From positions 13,335,001 to 13,399,000 of the forward strand of contig OX387199.1 in NCBI GenBank assembly GCA_947561715.1: a DNA stretch of 64,000 bases, given 5' to 3'. Position numbers and translations under genes: made by a program. The notes under the pieces were generated by a model that was not told the DNA's origin, made no database searches, and saw only the letters and a list, made by a program, of their open reading frames with translations. This DNA comes from Ascidia mentula. Lineage: Eukaryota > Chordata > Ascidiacea > Phlebobranchia > Ascidiidae. Below, one piece after another: positions 48,243 through 60,400 of the stretch (position 1 is its first letter; each line of letters opens with the position of its first letter).

Positions 48243-51200
48243 CTAACTGTCCCTTAAGTATTCCGTCAACGCCCTCATTCCATACAACAGTCCGACTTGT
48301 AATCTCGATTCCATAATCATAATTGTGACGTGAATCTTCTCCGAGTGACGAAATTGCTTCCAGAAGCCGTCGTAGAGTTTACGATTTGTCTTTTCGGGAA
48401 AACAGCTGGCAGTTTTTATAAACACCTTCAATGGTCTTTCCAAAAGTTGGTTCACTTCACCGTAATTGTAATCGTCGTACCTGGGACAAAAAGTGTTTTT
48501 ATAGAAACACCATATTCTCTGGAGATATCGACATTAATCTAATGTGCTGAAACCAAAGGTATATATTTTCCATAAACGCAATTGCATCGGATGGGTTTAG
48601 GAATTTGTGAACTGTTTGGACTCACAGACAAATTCAAACAAATAGTTGAAACAGTGGTACAACTTACATGATGCCGTACATGCAATGGACGTACATCCAA
48701 ACTGCACGACGCAAAGACGACGTATCGACATTATCTTTCGAAGCCAAACTACAAAACATAAATAAGTTGTTATATTGCAGGTTAACATTCAAAAATGTTT
48801 TGCGGACGCTTACGTCTTGTAAGTTAGGGTTTGGGCAATGTTGAACTTCACGTCCAAGAGATCTGCTACATCGCTGTAAAATTTCCTTACAACCAGACAA
48901 GCGTGATCTCCCCACGTGTAATCCTGCATTTACAAAACGTGCATGACAGAAAAAAAACAATGATTCAAATGCAATAAACAAGTATGGGGATGAAAAATTT
49001 TTGGAAATGTTATGATAAATTTCAGAGTTAAAAACTTTTAATTAGGAACAAAGTTTAGCTGCAACTGTATGAGACCTTTAGTTTAAATGTGATGACAATG
49101 CCTATTAAAACGCGTGTTTGCTGCACAGCGTTTGCACTGCTGCATTGGTGCAAACCATGCTGTAATGAGCCATAGGCACTTGCACGGTTTTTTGGCAAAC
49201 CTTGCACCAGAGCACATTGAAATGTCGTGGGCTACACGACAAATCACGAAGGGGCAAAACCACTCACTTGCTCACGAAACGTTGGGATTTCAGCGGCGAC
49301 ATCACGTTTTGCAAATTCTTGGTAGCTGTAACCCGGATCGACAACATAGCGTGCAAATGATGTTGCACCATCCACCGGACTGACTGTACCTACAAAAGTG
49401 GAGTTGTTGGAGAAGGTCGAATCGAACAGTTTTTAAACCGATTACAACTAACTAGCCTACCGCGGTGCTTACCAGGAATAAGACTGTGGGACGCTTCGTC
49501 TTTCTCCTTCTCGAACCTTCGATTCATCTCCTCTCTCGTTACCTCTTCCTCCTCTTCTCTTAATCTCTTCATTCTCTCCATTAAAACTTCAACGTCACCG
49601 GTATGTTCCGCTCCCTGTCATTGTTAACACGAGGTTTATGAAAACGGCACAATGCTAGCGATGACCACCAACGAAAAATGAAAATAAAAACAAACAATTT
49701 GCAATGTAACAACTTAAATTTGTTTCAAATGACATGCAATGAAAAGAAATTAACTTCTAACACTTTTGATTATGATTGAAAGCACCGACCAAACAGGTTA
49801 GGTATTGGAGTTGCGAAAAAACCTTTGCAATAGAACACAAAGACGAGCACATGCAACTTCGACGGACATGCCATCACAAAAAGTGGGTAATACCTTTACC
49901 AGAATATCTTCAGGGGCTAGGAATTCGTCATCCCACTACGCAAAGCAATTGCAGCATTAACTAACAGAAGCTGTACACACGATTATCGCCATCAACATAC
50001 AAAGTTACGATCAAACCATCAGCAACTCATAACAACAAATAGAAAGGAAGCGTGCTACCACAAGCCAAGCAGTGAAACAATGCAAGCGCCGAGTTTCCTG
50101 AAACAAACTACAATAGGAGCTTACCAAGTTGTCGATTATTGGAGATACGCGACCATAATTTGGCGAAGTGGTTCCTGATGATGGGGAACTGTTTGGACTG
50201 GATGGTGCAGATTTGGTCGACTTGTTATGAAAGACATGGGCCGTTTCGTGGTCGATTTCTAGGTTAATTCCACTTCCGTGACAAAATACAGCCAGTCCAT
50301 GGAAGTGACACAACAGTACAATCGCCTGTGCGAGTTCAGGGTGCTGCCACCGTGATGACGTTTCACCGTCAACCAGTTCCTGCGCAAGCAGACTCTTGTA
50401 ATACTTTTATTGCTTAATGAGAGATGATAACATAACACGTGCATTAGCCTGGAACTTTGGTTGAAATATTTACCTTGATATGAGCTGGAGTGACGAGCCA
50501 AGGTCGATGAGCAAGCAGTTTGTTTAAAGTTGAAAGTGCACGCAACTTCGCTGGAACGTGATCTATGCCACGTAACCACTCTCGGTCGCCACCTTGCAGC
50601 AAAAAGTGCGCCTCCATTAGATGAACAAGATAAGTGCATCTATGACGCGCAGCAGCCTGTCGAAAAATAAGACCACGTGTTTTTTTTAAAAAACTAACCT
50701 CAATTACAGGTTTACTTTGCGTTGCAAATAATGGGGTTTAGCTAAATATCAAGAAGCTGTAATGATCACATTTCAACGAAAATATTTCATTGTTTTCTGC
50801 GACAAACAAAACATAAGGAAGAAGCTTAGGTGGATTGGGGAGGGGTCACATGGAGCGATCACAACATCTAGAAAAACTTTTTGGATTCGCCGAAAGTTTC
50901 ACGTCACCTACCATGATTGCTATGTAGCTGCGGTACTGAAACGGCAACGCTCCTTTCGATTGTAAGAGATGAAAATTAGTGTCGAGAAATTGCTGAAGAT
51001 ATTGCGGGTGAAGTGCCATAACCATCACCATGTGCTCGAGGCGGCAGTTGTGAATGAAACTTTCCTCATAAAGCGTGTAAGTCTGCAATACAACATAGCG
51101 GATTTATTGCATGGATATTTTTGTTGAGCGTTTTATCAAACAAACAAATTGTGCAACAATCCACTTATCGAAAGTTAAATCAACAAATATGTAATTTGAG

Positions 51201-53228
51201 TGAATGTCGATTTACACACCTGGTCATCATCCGTATCCACCGGGTTTATCTGAAAAAACAAAAGCAGAAAAGTTGCTGGAAGTCCCAATGCAAACCTTAT
51301 CAACTTAAATAAACAGGGAGTGTAGAAAAAGAGAGGCAACTCCTCGAGATTCTGCTGACGTGGTGTCAATCGTGTTGTTCGCTAACGCAAACATTCGTTT
51401 GCTAAACAAATTCGTAGGTACCTCTTAATCAGCAATTTCTAGAACCGGCATTATTCAAGTTTGGAGTATTTCTTTTTCAATTTGTACCAAAAATTTAAAA
51501 TATTCTTGTGCATATCTGTAAGAAAAGTGTTGAAAAACTCCGCAGTGCACAGATAAAATTTGCGCCAGGCTCTTATTGCCGGTCTATTTTGCGATGTCTG
51601 TTAAATTTCAGCAAATACGCGTCACGCACCAGTTGCTGCGAATTAGTGTTTGTTCATGACATGAAACAAGGTACGAGCAGTCGGTCGAAGTGGAGCGGAC
51701 AAATGCAAACAAAAGGCCTGTGGAACAAAGCGCCCGGTGATAACAGGACTCCGTGTAAAACAAAACGGCGATTCGGTTTACATCCCAAACAGCTGATGTG
51801 GTTCTTAATTGGCCAGAATTTATCACAAACAAGTAACTGAGAACAGGTTTGTGTTGTGTGTGATCTGATAACTATATCGAAACAGTTGCAACAAAATACC
51901 ACTCGACCTCTTTTTCGAGGTTTTGAGTTTACTCAGCATAAAAATGTAGGCTGGCTGTTTTGGTGTAAGGCATGTCCAGGCAAGCCCATTGCGCCCGGAT
52001 TGTGACGTCACAGGCAATACAAGATTTGACAGCGAACGCAAAAAAATGCTTAAAGGGAGTTAAAGTGTAGTAAGTATACTACCATAGAAGCTTAAATCTG
52101 GTTTGAAGCAATATTTCACGAAGCAAAGCATGTGGAATATGGAATGCGTTGTAAGCGACAATTCTGTGTAACCGATACGCGTTTTGTTATGAGAAGTTTT
52201 GTAGCTGATGGTGCATGCTCCAACTATATCCGGTTTTCTCAATTAAAAAACTGCACGTACAAATGTCTGCAGTCAGCAAATAGTAGACCACACACATATA
52301 GCATTCACCACGTATGCACATTATTAATAGTTCTACACGCCCCTACAATAAAACAGTCATGGCCTAAGTTTAGTAAAAACTGACACCTCATAACACTTAC
52401 TTAACAATAATCTTACATCTATTAAAACCCACCTGGCTATTTGGGACAAACCGACTCACGTTTCCTTTTCTTACACTTGGAACATCGACATTTTCATCCT
52501 GTAAACGAAAAACACAAGAATTTATACAGAAGAATGATAATGTCAAGATAAAATAGAGTTAATCGCTAGAACGTTTAATTATCTCCTTGTCATAGCTGCA
52601 AGCAACCACCCGGTTGAAATAATCATTTCGCGCCATTTAATTGGCTGTGCGCGTGGGTGTGCGAGGTAACAGAGCAACCACAGAAGCGCAGGATCTTTTA
52701 TGACACACATAAACTGACCTGTAAATATTTATTGCGTTCGGTCTGTAATAAACTGCATGCTGGACATGTCGTCGTTAAAAGGATATGTACTGGCTTTTCG
52801 TATCTGAAAGTCTGATTTTTTGACCCACATTCCATATTATTTTTTGAACTAATATTGTCACCCAGCTGTGGTTGAGAATCAATACATTTGTTTTCTTGAG
52901 GTTGTTTTGCAGAGAACCCCGATGTGCCGTTGCAGGTGAATTCACCACTAACTTCTGTTGAGCAGCGCGGTCCCCTGCATTGATGGGAGTTAAATTTTTC
53001 CTGTCTCCTTTTAGTGACAACTGCTTCGTGGTCTCGTCTGGCGATGTACTTGACTGGGGAACCGACAGTTTGTGTAGCTGTTCGTTTGTAAGCTAGGGGG
53101 ACGTTATTCAAATGCTCTGGTTGCTTTAGTTCAGAAAAACTACTGACTCGATGTCGTGATGAAAGACGTCCTCTACCTTGAACAGAGACGGGCGAAACAC
53201 CTTTTGATGAATTTACCAAAACCTCCAT
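48243..53228 (-). CDS. SESN: Sestrin (635 aa)
   Basis: Stress-induced inhibitor of mTORC1; vertebrate SESN2 senses leucine and binds GATOR2. Eleven exons: 53228-52719, 52498-52433, 51249-51220, 51082-50912, 50656-50474, 50379-50125, 49614-49473, 49389-49268, 48923-48814, 48748-48668, 48480-48243. The N-terminal ~200 residues (exons 1-3) are low complexity and longer than in vertebrates. The globular core starts at [22 protein letters not shown] keeps the Cys of the alkylhydroperoxidase-like half (human ARHQCSYLV, Cys125 of SESN2). The C-terminal half holds [35 protein letters not shown] and [13 protein letters not shown]. These conserve the Arg, Trp and Glu positions that hold leucine in SESN2 and the DDY of the GATOR2-contact loop. 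A single sestrin here is expected if the vertebrate paralogues arose by whole-genome duplication. The region before the start has an acceptor-like TTTTTTTAG 10 nt upstream. Confidence 0.95.
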
Positions 53229-54699
53229 TTTATAACACTAAAAAAATATCACATCCACCAGATCAGTTGCCAGAAAGAACACCCCTAGGGTTCCAATTGT
53301 TGTATTAAAACCTGGTCCAAAAAAGTACATCTTAATAATCGAAGACAAAACAGTCTAAACACACATTAGTGGCTGGACTTGGCACAGCCCTAAGATCCTA
53401 ATATTATTGCTGCATTTTTGCCAACATAGCTTCATGCTGGCCAACACCTCTACACAGATTTAGGCTGACACAAACACAGTTGGAGCGCCCTTTTTCTCTT
53501 TCTATTATCTGCGCGCAATGACGTCGGTGTGAGTCGTGCGGCAAGATTGCATCAGACTATAACAGAGTGACGCAAACAGAAGCGCACGTCGTCACTCAAA
53601 ATCTTCGCATTGAACATACCAAGTTCCTCGGTACGGAATTATGCCGAAAATACGCCTCGATACAAAAAGTACTACGAGGTTTAACACATCTTCTTATCGA
53701 GTGAGGGATCTCAGTTGCAGCAACAAGATAGCCAAACGCCAAAACTTCCACTGGAAGAGGTCGAACAAAACCAGATGATGTATTTTACAACATGATCAAC
53801 GGGGGTTTCCTCAGTCTTGCTTTTCATCATGATGCGAACACTGACGTGATATCCGATTTTCCGTCAAGTGTTTCATTTGCGCTGTGCTTCGACATTCGCA
53901 CGTGACGAAGCACAATTTCGTGTTTCTGAATTGCCTTTAAGCGCCAAACTAGAACGTAGACATGACCGACGTTGCTTATTACTCAACTTAACAATCGATT
54001 TTACCAGCCAGTAGGCCTATGTAAGGAATAATAATAATATTAAGATAAACTGCACAATAATATCAATGAAACGTTTTTAAATATACCGTTCAATAACACA
54101 CAACTGGGTAAATCTATTTTTACTTTTTGCGAGAACGGAAACGTGTTTTTTGAATCGCTACCAGCATACTAGAGGTCAAATATATGATGTGGTCAAGATA
54201 ATTACCTATCCTTGATTAACACAATCCGACAAAAATTTTATAAGCTATAACTTGCTTTTCTCCGTTTGGCGGTTTGTATTTATTATAGCATTGCATTAGT
54301 GCAAAGGAAGAACAGAAACATATATGATGCGGACGCGGTATACCCTAACATGATGCAAATACATCATCCTCTCAACAGACGAGAGATGCAGGAAACGAGA
54401 AAAAATACGTTCGATCGAAAAAGTCTTTGACGAGAGAGAGAGGCCTGTTTACAAGGACAACCACTGCTAAGTCACGTGTCTGTTGTCTGTGTTATCACTG
54501 CTGATGGAATTGAGGCATTGAGTCCTTGGAAATTTAAACACCTCTCATCTAAACGCTAACATTTGAAAAAGTGTTTTAAATATTTATTGCTTTCTTATGG
54601 CTCTTCACAATCTGAATTCCTTGTATTACAAATTTTCAGGTTCCTTCAAAAAAATTTCAGCAACTTTCCCTTGCTTTATCCATGCTAGTACTCTCCCTT
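53229..54699. other. Intergenic DNA upstream of sestrin
   Basis: Presumed sestrin promoter plus the 3' flank of the HEAT-like gene. No open frames of interest, repeat or RNA gene recognised. Confidence 0.55.
54583..54588 (-). terminator. candidate polyadenylation signal of the small HEAT-like gene
   Basis: Minus-strand AATAAA about 115 nt past the proposed stop at 54700. It supports the two-exon model for that gene. Confidence 0.4.
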
Positions 54700-55586
54700 T
54701 CATCGTCTTTTTTGCAATCCAACATGGAATTTAAATTCACTTTGAATCTAAAGCTTGGTCAATAACAATTTATTAGGTATAACTGATACTAAGCTAAACA
54801 TCGTAAATATTTCCACTACAATCACCTGGCTGCTCAAACAAACTTCTGACATAAAATATTAATTAGATAGATTTTTTGTCAGAAATGTTATGCAGTGTTT
54901 TTTTAACATTCTACACCATGAATTAAATATTTTAGTACACACACCCCAACTTTGAAATTTCGTGCAAAATTTATGTTACATGTGAAAACAAGCTTAACTA
55001 TGAATTTTTAGTGTGCAAATAATGCAGTACGTACCTGTAATTCACTTAAAATTTGGCTACATTCACTTCGAACTTCTTGAAAAGGACAACGAATGCTCAG
55101 TCGAAGTAGTGATGCCAGCGCCTGCTTCACAATTTTCGAACATACTTGTTCATCTTGTTTGCCATTTACTTCTAGACAGACTTGAGCTGTTTGTAATTGT
55201 CCAGAATTGATATTTTTTAGTATTTCAGGTGTTTCATCATTAAACAAATGATCACTGTCTGCATTATGGATCCATTGAAATATGGACCTTGACAAAATGT
55301 CCAATCCTGCTCTGCGCACACTTGAATCTTTGTGGGATATTTGAGCAAAAAGCCGTTGAGCTGTTTCATAACTCAACTTCTCATAGGAATCATAATCATC
55401 TTCCACTTCATTAAAGTTGTTTTCACAGTATTGTTGATTAAGGCATGATGCATCAAATCGACAGTTTGCATTTTCATTTGTTGGTGATGTTGGTACAGGC
55501 AGTTGTGTGGGTGAGCTTTGGTACTTTCTGTCACTTAGTTCGTGGTTTTCCAGAGCCAAAGACAACGATGTTAGGTTGTTATCCAT
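54700..55586 (-). CDS. Small HEAT/ARM-like protein (199 aa), unidentified
   Basis: Exon 1 55586-55035 is open from MDNNLTSLSL for 184 codons and ends at ELQ before a GTACGT donor. The proposed exon 2 (54747-54700) begins after a CTTTAG acceptor, keeps phase 0 and stops after IQSEFKFHVGLQKRR. Residues 1-75 are polar and low complexity; about 75-184 are helical with HEAT/ARM-like blocks (AQRLFAQISHKDSSVRRAGL, then KQALASLLRLSI and EVRSECSQILSEL). It sits in tandem between ARMC2 and sestrin on the same strand. I do not recognise an orthologue. The second exon is short and less certain; other downstream exons cannot be excluded. Confidence 0.6.
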
Positions 55587-57434
55587 CGCACACTTTACTG
55601 CACTTAGCCAGTTTACTACATCACTCTGCGAAGGTGGTTATAAATCAGTTACACTAACCACAATGTTAAAGTATGGAGTTTACACATTATTTGCTTTGTG
55701 TAACCCTCATACCCAAGTCACATAAGTTGTTAAAACATGTTAAAAAATCACTGAAATCTAGGCTTCTATATAAACAGACATGAGTCCTAATATCAAAACA
55801 TAAAATCTAGGATTCTGAACAAACCTGCTACAGCAATCCTAGTAGCCTACTAACATAAACTGAAATCTAGGTTTCCAAAAAAACTGCTACCAACATCATT
55901 CCTTGGAAGCCTGAATGAGGCTTCAGCAGCCAGCAATCTGCGATTCCACTCATCTGGCTGAAATGTGCGAGGCGAGCGCAGAGGAACAGCGAAAGAAAGG
56001 AAGTCCTCAGTAATTTTCCAACCCGGCGTGACACAAAGTACACTCGACAGTTATAAATCAGCCTGAGCGAAATCAGCCAATCGCGGATGTTTGCCGGGTC
56101 CAGCTGATTGCAGAGAAAAAAGAAAGAGGAAATTTGCTCCCGCTCGCTGGTTTGCGACACAGCTCTTTGTGGCGCAATCGTTTCTGCGCTGGCGTGCGAT
56201 ATTTCTCCGTTGGCAGGAGCATGACCGATTCCTGTGAAAAAAATATCTCGCTGTGCCACTGTCTTGAATTGGGAATGTAATTTTATCTTTATCAATAGTT
56301 TTGCAATTAGCATCCAAATTAGCATCAACAATAATTTTTGCCATTTTTAGTTCTGGTCTTTCGACGTTTTTGCATGCTAAGTGCTGGGGGAGGGAGGCGT
56401 TACTCAATTTAATGTAATAGTTCTAAATATGAATAGAGGTCCTGTAATGTCTAGTTCATATTTCAAAAAATGCTTAGTGAGTTTTGGACAAAATGAGCAC
56501 TTATTTTTGCCAATACTAATTTAAAAGCCAACATCCGCATCGGCTCATACGACATTTTATACACAGCAGCTGGTTAGTATTTTTGGTACGAGGCTGCAAT
56601 CTTCTGTTCCCGATTTTAGATTTTGCACTTGGCGACCGACGCAACTACGAAAAAAGGTTTCTTAAGAAAAACTATTAACGAATTTGCTCATAATTCTGAG
56701 AATAAAAGGTTTAGTAAAATTCTAAAAATCTGCGACTAAGGCTGCCTGTGCTGTATTGCGGTTCAAGTAACATTGCACTTAGGCTAAATGTGAAGGTAAT
56801 ATATTGACCAACTTTCGTTGAACTAAAAAAACTGATTGTGGTAATAATCAACTTCACATAATTATACAGAGTTGTGCACTTCGGTTTAATGTTTTTAAAC
56901 CGTTGTTCTATTCTGCCATTATCATATTGGACTTTAAAACTGCACTTCAACTTCAACCCCAACAATTTTTAAATACAACATAAACAAAATAACGAATGGG
57001 TGAAAGATTCTAAAGTATCTATGTATTTATCTGTAACAATTACAAAGACGATATATGAAAATATTACAAAAAATGGAACAATAAATAATTTTTGTTTAGA
57101 AAACAACACCACGGCCATCACAGTAGTAAAATGCAGTTAAAAATATAAATATATGAAAGACATCGTTTTTTTAGTGCCCATGAACAGCGTGATTAGATTG
57201 TTTAGTTCATGTGTGGAAGTGTTTTTAAATTCGGCCTTGCTAATGCCAAAAAATATGATTTTGTACTCTTGATAAAGTGAAGGACTCATAAGCATACAAC
57301 ACATCCAGGACAGAAATGGGAAGAATAAAAATAACTATAAACTAGGTGGATTTCGGTAGTAAGGCAAATGAAATAATCTTAAAGGGAGCAAAGTGCAAAA
57401 GTGCAATACGACAAAACATTTTTAAAATTTAGTT
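55587..57434. other. Intergenic DNA between ARMC2 and the HEAT-like gene
   Basis: No gene. At about 55753-55875 a degenerate unit containing AAATCTAGG recurs three times. The stretch 55910-56260 is clearly richer in GC than its surroundings and opens fortuitous minus-strand frames without domain features; it may be an unrecognised repeat or promoter-associated island. Confidence 0.5.
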
Positions 57435-60400
57435 TTATAAACTTTCATCAGGGTTGTCAGTTTCCTGAACGTTTAATGGCTCCAGTATGGACGTTTTGGA
57501 CAACAAGTTAGACAATAATTGTTTTCCATATGTGCGAAATTTGTCCTTCCACTCCGAAAGCAAAAAATCCACAGATATTTCATCTTTGCCATTCATTTGG
57601 CTCAATTCCAGCACTGACTGTTGATCTGCAGCATCGGAAAAGAAACGGTAACAAAACACAATATAGATATCTTTACACAATTAATCTTACTGGTGAAGTG
57701 TTGCAGCATGTTAATAAGTGGAATTAACTCTTTTTCAGTGTCTTCATCAAGATCTACATTTGAGCACAAATTCCACAAAAGCTGACAAGCTACTCCACCT
57801 ATTTTCCACTGAAGTGGTGCAAAGTCCCGTAGAACATCAGTTAACCTAAGGATGGATAGTTACTATGTTTTGCTTGCTAGTAAAGACAAAAGTTCATATT
57901 TTCGTTTCACTTTTTTCGCTTCCCCGACAAACTTTGAGTCAGGTTAGCTTGCAACGTGAGAATAATGTGATAGGAGATATTTACTTGGATATGGCACGTT
58001 CTTTCAGTAAATCGGGTCGTTTTTGTGGATCGGCACTGATGTTAATAAGAACACCACATGCGTTGTACACAACCTGGTGATCGCCAGAATCCAGTAAAGC
58101 CACCATCATAAGATCGACTAAAAAACATTGCAAAACACTGTTTGTAAAACTACAAGTATAAAAAAAAATCGTTTCAAACATAACATTTTAGTGGAAGAGT
58201 AAGAGTTGCGAGATTATAAACAATATCGTTGGCTGCTGTTCGCATCGTTTATCCTTTGAAGTACTCCGAGCGTTGGGAACAAAACGTGGTATCAAGCTCG
58301 GTAGGTTAGAGAGACTGTAATCTATAAGTCATCGAACTGACGTACCTTTATGCTCGTGAACAAGGTTTCTTACATCTTCGTGACGGGTGAGATTTCCCAA
58401 GACCCGAGCCACTTCAGCCACGCACGCCATGTTGTCGCTCATCATGTGAAAGCTCAAAACTACAGGAATGTTTAAATTATCGCTTTCGTTTGGCAAATTA
58501 CTTTGTAGAATAAAAAGCAAAAGCAAATATTTGGTTGATTTATTTCTAGTTTTTGTCACAACAAAAATATTAAAAGATTTAGAGTCTCAAATTGGATCAC
58601 AACACAACTAAAAAGATGCTAAAATGACTACTTAATACCCACTTGATGCAAGGCGTAGACGCTGGGCAGTAACTGCGCTTCGAAGATGAGGCCGATCTTC
58701 GTCAATGATTCCGTCGTAATATGAAAGGTTGTTAAGCGTTGTCAATAAATTGACTATTAACTCTTCGCTTTCATCCAAGCTGCGTGTTTCTGACAACAAT
58801 AAATTTATTGTCAAATGATGGCTTTCATTGTGTTGCCAGAAGGCTTTGTATTTTTAGATTTGTCTTTAGATTGAGACAGGTATTTGTTTCATGAAGAATT
58901 CCTTGAGACATTATTTTATTATAGACTTGCTATGTATATTTGAATATTTAAAGGTATCAACCGTAAATTTATCTACTACTGCAGTTTGAATTATTACTTA
59001 ACAAAAAGAATTACATTTGGTATTGTTAGTTCGTCGTGTGCAAAGTCATAACTATAATCTCCAAACTGTTTGCACCCACATACACACAGAGCCATAGAAT
59101 TTGGTACACAGAGAGTCCACCAATAATAAAAGGCCGTTGGTTAAAAAGCGGACGCAGTAGTATATTGGATTGTGAATTGAAAGCACGCCTCCTTAAGAAA
59201 TGGGCGAATGGCCTCGAAAGTTTGTTACAGGTCATGCGTGAAACTTCCTTTTTTAAGTCTGGCGTCGATTAATCTCGTTTGTGCGCACCACAAACTTCTA
59301 CAGGCGAAGAAAACAACCTCTGACGGGAAAACTGCCCCACATTTTTCAGAACCATGTTTATTAATGCGCAGAACAGTTTTTCGAGGACCAAATGAGAGTG
59401 TGTAAACTTCCCAAAACATTTAACACCGCAATGCAGTCCTATGAGAATGGCAAGTCGATATAAATACATAACTATTTGCTTAAATTTTTTTTCGAATTAT
59501 GTTTCCTAAAAAGGAAAACGTTTCTAGTGATCGCTTGTAATAATGTTTATTTATGCTTGTCACAGTGGTTAAACCAAATATATACAAAGTACTAAAAATC
59601 CGGTACGATTTATTTTATCAGGTTGGGTGTGTTGTTATTAATTACAAGCTACGTGAAGCGAACACCGCACAACGATTTTTCTATGTTTTAAGAGGTATAA
59701 ATTATTCTTACCCAACATATCCAACAATCTTTCCACCACACGTTGGTCGCAAGCGATAAGTTGACCCACATTCTCTCCAATTGACATATTTGCTATCACG
59801 CGAACAATTTTTATCAGCACGTCCCTAGCTTTTTCAGATGGGGCTGAAGATTTGTTCTCATTCGTATCCAGTTGTTCGTTGTAGTGGTCGATTAATTCCA
59901 CCAGTATTGACACGAAAGGGTAATCGAACTTATCTACACAAGACAAATGTTAACAAGACTTTATATTTCATTCAAATCTTACAAAATTATCAGGCATCAG
60001 TTTCGTCATTTAAATATATAATGTGAAACGCAAACCCACAATTCAACAATCAGTGTCAGTTCAAAAATAAATCACATATTTAAATTCGTGTAGTTTTTTA
60101 TTTCATTAAATAATTTAGGTTGTTATGAGATGTATTTCAGAGATATTTCGATTATTTTTATATTTTTCAAGATAATTTAAAGATACAACAACGGCAATAC
60201 CTTGTCCATTGTCTTGAAGATTTGGGTAAAAATATATACTTTTTTGTAATTCATCAGAACGTGGGACCAAGTTTCCAAAAGCAAAACATAACCGAACAAC
60301 AATATCTGAGTTGTGTTTGTATGCTTTCAGACTGTGAAGGAAAGGCTTTGCCCACTTTCCCGCAACAAAGTAGTTTAGACAAGTGCTGTACATTGTCAGT

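Noticed and set aside
56051-56407. 118-codon minus-strand frame
   Set aside because: Low-complexity, Arg/Cys-rich composition from a GC-rich block; no domain, no splice partners, no neighbours to join.
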